Shown here: piece after piece, positions 47,234-54,886 of the stretch
Numbering within the stretch: the first letter of the stretch is position 1
Layout: each line of letters opens with the position of its first letter
IMG/VR virus record: IMGVR_UViG_3300050821_004048
Span: 1-62,438 of that record
DNA length: 62,438 nucleotides
Direction: 5' to 3' (one strand)
Source: a virus
The notes under the pieces: generated by a model
Seen by the model: only the letters and a program-made list of their open reading frames with translations
Database searches by the model: none
Told to the model about the DNA's origin: nothing
Made by a program: the position numbers and the translations under genes

Positions 47234-47875
47234 ATGCCAAAACCAGAATGCTCGGTTGAAGACTGTACGCGTCCTGCGCACTGCCGTGGTTGGTGCACCA
47301 TGCACTACGAGCGTTGGCGAACACACGGAGATCCTAAGAAAATTCTAGTGCCCAGAAGGGCACCAAGATTGCATTCAACAGATTTTGATGAAGAAGGTAA
47401 AGAATGCTCTACATGTAAGCGTCGACTTTCCCTGGACGCATATTACAAACGATCCAAAGCCGCCGACGGACTGATGTATCGGTGCAAGGATTGTTGTCGA
47501 GATGCGTACAACAAACGATATTCCGATGATCCAAACTTTCGAGAACAACGAGCCAGACACACCAGAAGCCACTATGAAGCCAACGCGGAAAAGATTCGCA
47601 GAAGCCGACGCAGGAATCTGAACAAATACGGTCTTACCATGGACCAGTTCGAAGAAATGAACGACAAACAGAATGGATTGTGTGCAATTTGTGGTAGATC
47701 CCCTTACGAGGGGCAGGAAAACCCTCGGAAGAGTCGTCTATCTGTAGATCATGATCATGAAACTGGCCGTGTACGTGGTCTACTATGCGATCCATGCAAC
47801 ACCGGTATAGGACTTTTCAAAGAAGATCCAAACCGAATGATGTCAGCAATCACTTATCTTCAGGAACGTGGTTAG
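47234..47875 (+). CDS. HNH homing-type endonuclease (recombination endonuclease VII-like), antisense to the late genes
   Basis: 213 residues from ATG 47234 (GGGAGGTTTCAGCAC). Two CxxC-rich parts at the start (KPECSVEDCTRPAHCRGWC, ECSTCKRRL) are followed by a basic helical region and a C-terminal endonuclease VII-type core: NGLCAICGRSPYEGQENPRK, LSVDHDHETGRVRGLLCDPC, NTGIGLFKEDP. It is oriented against every gene around it and ends inside the 47850-48029 gene by 26 bases, which identifies it as a mobile insertion between the portal and protease genes. Not needed for the capsid module. Confidence 0.9.
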   Translation: MPKPECSVEDCTRPAHCRGWCTMHYERWRTHGDPKKILVPRRAPRLHSTDFDEEGKECSTCKRRLSLDAYYKRSKAADGLMYRCKDCCRDAYNKRYSDDPNFREQRARHTRSHYEANAEKIRRSRRRNLNKYGLTMDQFEEMNDKQNGLCAICGRSPYEGQENPRKSRLSVDHDHETGRVRGLLCDPCNTGIGLFKEDPNRMMSAITYLQERG

Positions 47876-48029
47876 CAATTAAATCAGCCACTGTATCTGC
47901 AATGTTATGTACCGCATCGACCACAGATATATTCGATGCATCGGCAGCTGACTTCAAATCTTCCAGAGTGATGTGTCGGTGATCACCATGGTTCTTGTTC
48001 GGAAAGTGGCATCCGCAGCTAAGGCACAC
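47850..48029 (-). CDS. Small Cys-rich protein after the portal
   Basis: 59 residues, just under usual length cut-offs. GTG at 48029 with GAGAAGAG upstream. Starts CLSCGCHFPNKNHGDHRHIT, then a helix (LEDLKSAADASNISVVDAV). I recall this CxxCGC...D...DxRHIT pattern in small actinophage proteins placed just after the portal; function unknown. Its 3' end overlaps the antisense HNH gene. Confidence 0.68.
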   Translation of the reverse strand: MCLSCGCHFPNKNHGDHRHITLEDLKSAADASNISVVDAVHNIADTVADLIANHVPEDK

Positions 48030-48040
48030 CAGAACTCTTC

Positions 48041-48283
48041 TCAGTCGTCATCGTCATCAATAGATGAGGCCCCATCCCACCAGGACGGGGCTTCACCCAC
48101 CTTGAGTTTGGCTTCCCAGATACCTTCACGATCCTGGAGAACGTACCCGTAGTTGGTCATCACGGATCCGAAACGGACATCTACCTTCTCGCCAAGTTCC
48201 ACCAGCTGATTGAACGCATCAGCGATAACTCCTAGAAGAGCAGTGGGAGTCAGTTCAATCAGTGTGACGATTTCTTCAGGCAT
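48041..48283 (-). CDS. Small acidic protein after the portal
   Basis: 80 residues from ATG 48283 that overlaps the portal stop (ATGCCTGA). Helical (IVTLIELTPTALLGVIADAF, NQLVELGEKVDVRFGSV) then a beta stretch and a short, strongly acidic end of Asp residues. The position directly after the portal suggests an assembly factor or connector helper. No family recognised. Confidence 0.62.
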   Translation of the reverse strand: MPEEIVTLIELTPTALLGVIADAFNQLVELGEKVDVRFGSVMTNYGYVLQDREGIWEAKLKVGEAPSWWDGASSIDDDDD

Positions 48284-50990
48284 CGGCACTCTCTTCGTTC
48301 TTCTTGGGAAATTGCGAAGAATGCGTTTCGTCCCAAGGACCACTATCGGATTTCACAAAACCGACGTAGGCAGTCACCGGCTTGTCCAATTCCTTGTACG
48401 CCAGGGTCCGGTGATGACCATCGATCACCTTGATCTTACTGTCGCCCGGCTCTTGAACAGCAATGACCGGATGCAGATGACCCTTGCCGTTCTTGATTTC
48501 CTTGGCAAACTGATCGACCTTGTCGTCCTCGTGAGAAGCTGCCCAGGAATCTACGTCACCGAAATCAATACGATCCAGTGGAATCTGTACCGGGCCGATC
48601 CACCTGGCGTTCTTGACCCACCCCAAAACCTTCTCCGGATAGTTGGTCCGAAGCTGATTCAGAATGTGTTCGGCATCTACCGGATTGGGGTCGGAGAAGT
48701 CTGATGCACCCTTGTTGGTCCATATATCGTTGACATCATGAGGATGCTGGACAGGCCCTCCACCGCCAGCAGGAACAATCTCCTGCCATGTCAGCTCGTC
48801 GCTCCAGAACTCTTGGCCGTTGGTATCCACCAGACGTCGGCGCTTCAAAGCGTCCACCGCTTCAGCGATATCACTGCCGCCAGTCACCAGAAGATTGATG
48901 ATCTCCATGGAATCCTCGTCCAGATGCTTGGCTGCCCAAGTGGACACATCGCGACCCTTGCGAATGTGCCGGGCCATCGCCTCCAGTTCCGACAACACAG
49001 CTCGGGTCTGCGAAGCATCGCGCAGCGTCACGGACTTGGTAGAAGGCTTGCGGCCGACTGCACTGACACTCGAACCGGACCCGACAGCCTGACTCGCACC
49101 AGGCTTCTTCCGAGTAGTCGCACCAGCGGCTGGGGCAGCCTGTGCTCCTCCGCTCACCGTGGATCCGGAAGGAGCACTAGGAGGAGCCTTTCGGGGGGCA
49201 GGAGCTGGTGGTGCAGCGGCCGGAGTAGCGCCTGTAGAGGTCACTCCAGGGGAAGACTGAACCGATGGAACATCGCCGTCACTGGCACCGGAATCCGGCT
49301 GAAGACTCGTATCTGGAACCAGAAGCGGACCTTCCTGATAGCCGGTCTGACGGGCCATTGTCGCCTCGGTGAGCGGAATGAACCCAGCCCCTGGTGTAGC
49401 CCAACCCGGCTCTGCGGTCTCAACAAGACCCCAGGGCTGAAGATTGAACCGCTCGCGGGCTTCATCGATCGACCGAAGTCCGGCACTGACCTGGGTGACC
49501 ATGGTCTTGGTCAGTGTCTCTTCGTCCTCGGTGTCTTCAAGACCCTCGAATACGAACCTCATATCATCTTGCTGGCATACATCCTGCAAGATGTAATTCA
49601 TGATGTCGGTGATGTACTTCAGAAGAGGCTTGGTGGCCTTGCGGGTCTGAAGATCCTGTGCGGCCTGTGCCATCTGGCGAGCCGCACCAGTCGACATCGT
49701 GGTGGCGACCTTCGGGGCGATACCCAGTTCCATGGGGGCCACATCAAAGGCCATGCATACTTGATTCATGACGACTTCGTCAAACTGGTCAGCCAAAGTG
49801 TGCTCACGCTGAGGCATCACCTTAGAGTCAGCGGGAAGAACAATGATCTTGTGGTGCCAAGCGGGGTCGCCAGCAACCGCGTTCAGAGCGTCCTGGAGTT
49901 CTCGGATCTGGTTCGGTGTCATGTTGTTGTTGGCACCACCCGGGGAAATGTACACCGCCGGAACAGTGCCTTCCCGGAAGTAATCCAGTTGATATCCCTG
50001 CTTCTGGAGACCTGACATCACCGGAACCAGTGCGCGTTCGATTGGCGGGAAACCGTACGGAGTCCAGGTACGAGGAACGGTGGGAAGATACAGCAACTGG
50101 TCAGAACGGTATTTGTTCGTCTCCGCTCCGGTCAGGCCACCTTCCTTGATGTCTCGCTCCATGACGATCGACATCAGGTCGGTGCGAGGCACACCATACA
50201 GGTATTGCTGGTATCCAGGAGCCGGAGGGCGCGGCGTCGCTCCGTGAAGGTCGACCAGCGGCCGTATAGTGGCGCCGTTGATGAGTTCCAGGCAATCCAG
50301 GTCAGACCCTAGAAGTCCCTTCCTCTGGCCTCTACCCCACTTTTTCCGTACAACTAGGGACAACGCATCGAATACCAGAACTTCTTCAAGAAGAGCATCC
50401 ATGAAGGAGTTCCACGTGAAGTATTCAGGATCCGGCCTGCGGAAGAACCGGATAGCCTCTGCCCGGCGTTCTCCGAAATCTTTCATCTTCGCGTGACTGT
50501 TATGCATAGCCTTGGACGCGTCCCGCGTCGGCATGACGTCCCACTCCAGCCCGATGATCTCGGATTTCCGGAGCTGAATACAAGCACGGGCTACCGAATA
50601 CAGATCAGCAAGTGATCGAAGGGTATTGAAGTCGACCAGCTTGATTCCTTCACTACCGGGCTGCCCGGTGGGAAGGTTCCATCCGACCTGATACTCGTAC
50701 CGGCGCGCTTCCGCAAAGTCCGATCCCTCCGGTGGTGCATCCACTGGTACTGGAAGAATCGGGCTGAAGGGACCGAACGCACCATCGGTGAAGTCCCGTG
50801 GCGGCCTTGGTAGTGTCCCCCGATAGGCATTAGTCCATGACCCGTTGGAACTTCCGCTGTCCAGTTGTCCAGCAAGCGGAGAGTAGTTACCCGCATATGG
50901 AGCCTGAGACAACCCCTGCGTTGCTGGAGACGGCCGGGCTCCGCCCGGAATGGCCTTCACGCTGGAAATGATGGAGCCACGCGACGCCAT
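48276..50990 (-). CDS. Portal protein fused to a ParB-like domain
   Basis: 904 residues from ATG 50990 (AAGGAGGTGGTC upstream). The portal core spans about residues 80-520, with FDALSLVVRKKWGRGQRKGL, LLYLPTVPRTWTPYGFPPIE, PAVYISPGGANNNMTPNQIR and FDVAPMELGIAPKVATTMST. A disordered Pro/Ala-rich linker follows (about 590-660). Near residue 800-880 a ParB/Srx-like domain appears (VQIPLDRIDF, FAKEIKNGKGHLHPVIAVQE, VIDGHHRTLAYKELD). The DGHHR block matches the ParB-like signature. The portal is the DNA gate; the extra domain may bind nucleotide or DNA. The 5756-6574 ParB-like protein is separate and smaller. Confidence 0.93.
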   Translation of the reverse strand: MASRGSIISSVKAIPGGARPSPATQGLSQAPYAGNYSPLAGQLDSGSSNGSWTNAYRGTLPRPPRDFTDGAFGPFSPILPVPVDAPPEGSDFAEARRYEYQVGWNLPTGQPGSEGIKLVDFNTLRSLADLYSVARACIQLRKSEIIGLEWDVMPTRDASKAMHNSHAKMKDFGERRAEAIRFFRRPDPEYFTWNSFMDALLEEVLVFDALSLVVRKKWGRGQRKGLLGSDLDCLELINGATIRPLVDLHGATPRPPAPGYQQYLYGVPRTDLMSIVMERDIKEGGLTGAETNKYRSDQLLYLPTVPRTWTPYGFPPIERALVPVMSGLQKQGYQLDYFREGTVPAVYISPGGANNNMTPNQIRELQDALNAVAGDPAWHHKIIVLPADSKVMPQREHTLADQFDEVVMNQVCMAFDVAPMELGIAPKVATTMSTGAARQMAQAAQDLQTRKATKPLLKYITDIMNYILQDVCQQDDMRFVFEGLEDTEDEETLTKTMVTQVSAGLRSIDEARERFNLQPWGLVETAEPGWATPGAGFIPLTEATMARQTGYQEGPLLVPDTSLQPDSGASDGDVPSVQSSPGVTSTGATPAAAPPAPAPRKAPPSAPSGSTVSGGAQAAPAAGATTRKKPGASQAVGSGSSVSAVGRKPSTKSVTLRDASQTRAVLSELEAMARHIRKGRDVSTWAAKHLDEDSMEIINLLVTGGSDIAEAVDALKRRRLVDTNGQEFWSDELTWQEIVPAGGGGPVQHPHDVNDIWTNKGASDFSDPNPVDAEHILNQLRTNYPEKVLGWVKNARWIGPVQIPLDRIDFGDVDSWAASHEDDKVDQFAKEIKNGKGHLHPVIAVQEPGDSKIKVIDGHHRTLAYKELDKPVTAYVGFVKSDSGPWDETHSSQFPKKNEESADA

Positions 50991-51065
50991 GACCACCTCC
51001 TTACTGGTATACGAATGTTGTCATCTCCACTGATAGACCGGGTCATCCTACCTCTGACAGTGGCG

Positions 51066-54000
51066 TTATCCGATAGCTGACCAGAACAGACGAGGACTTC
51101 CTGAGATCGAATTGCTGGAAACGGTCAGCGGAGAAGGTAGTGATGTGGTGAACGGTCCCGCCTGCTGACAGAATCGGTAGTTCGTCGTGGTCAGTCCGAC
51201 GTTTTGCGTCTGGTTGTCAGCAGGAGTAGCGCGTCGATCAATGGTCGGGTTGGTGGAGGCGTTGAAGAAAAACCCGACCCAGTAGAGTCCTGCCGGGCCA
51301 GTGAATGGGGTGGTCCATGTAATGGTCTGAAGCCCAACAGATGCGGTGACAACAGAATCTATGCCCTTGGACGCGCACAATGTTCCGGCAGAATTGTAGA
51401 GACCGATCCAGTTCTGTCCTGCGGTAGCAGTGTTGCCGACAACCTGGGTTGAAATATACACCTTGGTAGTTGTGAAAGTCTGTCGAGGCTGCATTGCGAC
51501 TAGATAGAGAACGCCCTGTGACGGGATGGTGGTGGAAGAGGCGTCAGCAAAGATCGAATCGTACGTCCAGGCAGCCAAATTGGAGTCCGATGGTTCCCAA
51601 CTCGCTCCCGGCTGAGTAACGACAGTAGACAACCCCTGAGCCGAAACACCGATACAATTGATAATCTGGATTCCACTGCCAGTCGGCGGGACACTCGTGA
51701 AATTGCTGGTCGTACCGCCATTTGTCAAATCGCAGTTGCTGATCGTAACATTGGTGACAGTGGAATCGAAAATCCTGATTCCGTACGCCTGAGTCTTGCT
51801 CCCACCCTGATTGTCGCCGATCCGACATCCAGTGATGATAATATCAGCGGACGACTGGAATATGATGATTCCGGAATCTCCGGAAGTCAGTTGACTGGAA
51901 TTAAACACCCGAGCACCGGTGATAGTACCGTCAGTAGAACTAGAAGCACTGAATTTTCCGATGCTGATACCCTGCTGACCGGCATTGTGTACCTGAGTAC
52001 CGGTGATGCTGAATCCCTGAACATTGTTTAGGTGAATTCCGTCGATTGCGGTTGTGTCGATCACACCGCCGTTGAAAGAGATATCTACAGCGGCTGTTCC
52101 TACGCTGCCACCAGATGTTCCACCAACAACGATGAATCCGTATCCGACATTGTAGCAATCGACGTTGTTAACACTGTTGTGCTGATTGGAGCCGTTCAAG
52201 TTGACCATGTAGACGCCAGTGGAGCCGGTCTTGGTCAGATTGGAGACAGTGCAGCCAGTGACATTGCCATGCAAAGCATCACGGAAAAGAATTCCATTGT
52301 TGCCCGCACCATTACTGATGCCTATAAAAGTACATCCACTGACTTCGGTATAGACGGTACCGCTGCCGATTTCGATTCCGCAGTCACCGAAATTTCTTAC
52401 CGTACATCCGGTTACCACTGTGCCGACTACAGACCCAGTCACTGAAATGCTGGTTGTGGATCCCAAATTCTCACTGAGGAAAATGGCATCTGCATCTGTG
52501 GTGTCAATCATGCAATTGTTGATGTTATTGCCGTAGCAGCTGTAGGCATCACCATGATTGAGACCGATGAGGATTCCATACCCTACGGTTGTAATCTGAC
52601 AATCCTCCACCACACATCGGACAGCACCGCGAAGAATGATCCCAGCATTAGTAGACGGAGTGTTCTGTACCGTGACGTGAGAAATCTGGGACCAGGTGGT
52701 GTTGATCAGATAGATTGCAGCATTGGATGTAGCAGAAGAACCGGAACGGTTTCCATCGATGGTGAGACCACGCATGGTGAATCCGGTAATACCGGTTGCA
52801 GTGATAACACTGTTGGTGGAGCTGGCTGGTCGCTGAATCGTCGCCGGTCCGTACCAAGTCTGCCCAGATAGAGGGGCCAGGGAATCCGCTACATAGGTAC
52901 CCTGCGGGAAATACAGAGTCCCCCCTGTACCAGCCGATGTAATAGCCGTGCCGATGTTAGTCGCGTCTGTCGCCGACACTCCCGTGGCGGTGGCCACGGT
53001 TGTCACTCGTTGGTACCGGGCATCCAACTGGCCCAGAGGCAGATCATCGTACATCACGTACCAGATAGATCCGGAAACAGAGTACTGGAGATATACAGAC
53101 TGACTAACCAAAGACAGGGTAAGAGATGTAGCTCCGCCGGATTTGTTGAATACATCGCTTCCACCGCAAACTACTGTCACTGTATTGGAAGCAGAGGTAG
53201 TGATCATCTTTACGCCCACGACAGTAAAATCAGCAGGAGCCGTAGGAAGAGTAATCGTGATATTTCCTGAGGTAGCATCCACCGGAACGAAATCTCCGGC
53301 TACCACGTTGTAGTTGGCTACCTTGACCGAAGTAGGTGTTACCAGACCAGCCCACACCCGAGTTGATGATGCAGTTCCGCCCTGTGCGACAGGGAGAGGA
53401 GATGCAAGGTGCGTTCCCACCACCGTAGGAGACAAGGTGGTTCCACCAATGTCTCCAGCCACTTGAACAGCTCCTACTACACGGGAATCATTTCCCTGCG
53501 TAGCGGTTCCAGCAGAAGATCCGTAGGTTACTGTGAATGTGCGGTTGGCAGATAGATCACCTCCCCCCGACAGGCCAGTACCGGAAATGATCTGCCGAGA
53601 AACCGGAGGATACGCCGCATTGGCTCGTGTTACTTCTGTGGCTATAGAACTGTCTGTGTAGGCTTCAGCATTGGTCTGAGCCGTTGTAGCGGACCCGACG
53701 GCATCAAACGCCGTGGTGTTCTGTACGGCAGCAGTGCCTAGGCCCAGGCTCGTGCGGGCCCCAGCTGCTGTGGTGGCTGCTGTGCCTCCCTGCAATAGAG
53801 GCAGCGGAGAAGACAAGTGGGTGGATAGGATGAGAGGTACGGAATCGGTACCACCGATGTCGCCACCGATCTGTACGCCGTTTCCTCCGAATGGGTGAGA
53901 AGAACCCCACAAACCGGTAGTTTTAGGGCCGTAGTAGATCGTCGTGTCACTGGTGTTCAGATAGAAATCCCCATCAAAACCGATGGAGTTCGATGGTGCT

Positions 54001-54071
54001 CCCACTCCGCTGAGCCAACCACTACCGCGAGGTCCGGGAGTTCCCGCCCCAGATACAACAACCGTGGCCAT
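51066..54071 (-). CDS. Large beta-helix fibre protein (pectate-lyase fold) near the portal
   Basis: 1001 residues from ATG 54071 (GAGGGGGAACC upstream). The N-terminus has a collagen-like GTPGPRGSGW piece and a small FDGDFYLNTSDTTIYYGPK domain, then repeats of a GGD...SPTVVGTHLASPLPVAQGG type linker (two copies). From about 380 a long beta helix starts at GTYVADSLAPLSGQTWYG and runs to about 850 (SDADAIFLSENL-type coils). The last 170 residues are the shared terminal module (QNWIGLYNSAGTLCASKG, LYWVGFFFNASTNPTIDRR). A host-binding or capsid-attached fibre; its place between terminase and portal suggests a head fibre. Confidence 0.78.
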   Translation of the reverse strand: MATVVVSGAGTPGPRGSGWLSGVGAPSNSIGFDGDFYLNTSDTTIYYGPKTTGLWGSSHPFGGNGVQIGGDIGGTDSVPLILSTHLSSPLPLLQGGTAATTAAGARTSLGLGTAAVQNTTAFDAVGSATTAQTNAEAYTDSSIATEVTRANAAYPPVSRQIISGTGLSGGGDLSANRTFTVTYGSSAGTATQGNDSRVVGAVQVAGDIGGTTLSPTVVGTHLASPLPVAQGGTASSTRVWAGLVTPTSVKVANYNVVAGDFVPVDATSGNITITLPTAPADFTVVGVKMITTSASNTVTVVCGGSDVFNKSGGATSLTLSLVSQSVYLQYSVSGSIWYVMYDDLPLGQLDARYQRVTTVATATGVSATDATNIGTAITSAGTGGTLYFPQGTYVADSLAPLSGQTWYGPATIQRPASSTNSVITATGITGFTMRGLTIDGNRSGSSATSNAAIYLINTTWSQISHVTVQNTPSTNAGIILRGAVRCVVEDCQITTVGYGILIGLNHGDAYSCYGNNINNCMIDTTDADAIFLSENLGSTTSISVTGSVVGTVVTGCTVRNFGDCGIEIGSGTVYTEVSGCTFIGISNGAGNNGILFRDALHGNVTGCTVSNLTKTGSTGVYMVNLNGSNQHNSVNNVDCYNVGYGFIVVGGTSGGSVGTAAVDISFNGGVIDTTAIDGIHLNNVQGFSITGTQVHNAGQQGISIGKFSASSSTDGTITGARVFNSSQLTSGDSGIIIFQSSADIIITGCRIGDNQGGSKTQAYGIRIFDSTVTNVTISNCDLTNGGTTSNFTSVPPTGSGIQIINCIGVSAQGLSTVVTQPGASWEPSDSNLAAWTYDSIFADASSTTIPSQGVLYLVAMQPRQTFTTTKVYISTQVVGNTATAGQNWIGLYNSAGTLCASKGIDSVVTASVGLQTITWTTPFTGPAGLYWVGFFFNASTNPTIDRRATPADNQTQNVGLTTTNYRFCQQAGPFTTSLPSPLTVSSNSISGSPRLFWSAIG

Positions 54072-54080
54072 GGTTCCCCC

Positions 54081-54461
54081 TCAGAACTGTGAAGCAACGA
54101 GTCCGGCGAAAAGTGAACCATTGACCAGGGCTGTAGCATCAGCCAGATTCTGATCCATCCACAGGGTGTAAACGTACATCTGTTGAGAAAGACTGGCCAT
54201 CGCCGATGCCGAAACAGTAACCAGAAGTGTTGATGTTGAGGTCGTAACAGTGATGAATCCTGATGCAGTGGACGATGTACTATTGACACTGACTACTGGA
54301 ACTGTGATTCCTGTCTGGCTAGGATCCGTACGAATCACGAACTCAAATGTCTTGTTCGTGATATCCATCAACGTTCCATCGTCGTTGTAGAACTGATACG
54401 TCTGGTTGAGCTGGGAGCCGATAGCGGCAGCCAGTGAAACCGCACTAGGAAGATTACCCAC
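54081..54461 (-). CDS. Small fibre-base protein
   Basis: 126 residues from a GTG at 54461 (GGGAGCAATCA upstream). Reads like the N-terminal domain of baseplate upper proteins (QLNQTYQFYNDDGTLMDITN, KTFEFVIRTDPSQTGITVP), with beta strands and a C-terminal VYTLWMDQNLADATALVNGS. Probably a base for the large fibre protein at 51066-54071, which follows nine bases later. Confidence 0.62.
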   Translation of the reverse strand: MGNLPSAVSLAAAIGSQLNQTYQFYNDDGTLMDITNKTFEFVIRTDPSQTGITVPVVSVNSTSSTASGFITVTTSTSTLLVTVSASAMASLSQQMYVYTLWMDQNLADATALVNGSLFAGLVASQF

Positions 54462-54486
54462 TGATTGCTCCCAGATCTGCCAAATA

Positions 54487-54520
54487 ACAGGGACTGTGCG
54501 AATAATCGCACAGTCCCTGT
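54487..54520 (-). terminator. Perfect 15-bp hairpin between two fibre genes
   Basis: Stem ACAGGGACTGTGCGA and its complement with a four-base loop; TTATTT follows reading leftward. A good terminator candidate after 54538-54873. Confidence 0.75.
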
Positions 54521-54537
54521 ATCAAACGTATGCCAGA

Positions 54538-54873
54538 TCAGAGCAGATTGAGAACAGTCAACCCATGCGGACCGGCAGTAGCCTCTTCGTCCTCCATGGC
54601 AATAGCCTGGAAGTCAATCGTGTGTGTTCCGACTGAGAGCGTGGCATTGTACATCAGAGGAGCGTCCGGCGATCCCTTGATGACCTCAGTCCCGTCGATG
54701 GTGAAGCGGATTCGGGAATTTCTGCCATTGAGATTCAGAACATACCCCTGAATCATCATGACAGTCCCGGTACCGACAACAGTATCCGGAGTCCCGATGA
54801 GAGAAGTCCAGCTGTCGTCGTTAAGGGTGACATCCTGAACGGAATCAAAAGCCACAACGGTAAGAACGGCCAT
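54538..54873 (-). CDS. Small beta-sandwich protein
   Basis: 111 residues from ATG 54873 (GAGAGGAATTGAACC upstream). Reads as a single beta sandwich: VLTVVAFDSVQDVTLNDDSW, TGTVMMIQGYVLNLNGRNSR, RFTIDGTEVIKGSPDAPLMY and SVGTHTIDFQAIAMED. It is probably a carbohydrate-binding or fibre-tip domain made as a separate protein. It follows the large coiled-coil gene and is closed by a strong terminator. Confidence 0.65.
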   Translation of the reverse strand: MAVLTVVAFDSVQDVTLNDDSWTSLIGTPDTVVGTGTVMMIQGYVLNLNGRNSRIRFTIDGTEVIKGSPDAPLMYNATLSVGTHTIDFQAIAMEDEEATAGPHGLTVLNLL

Positions 54874-54886
54874 GGTTCAATTCCTC

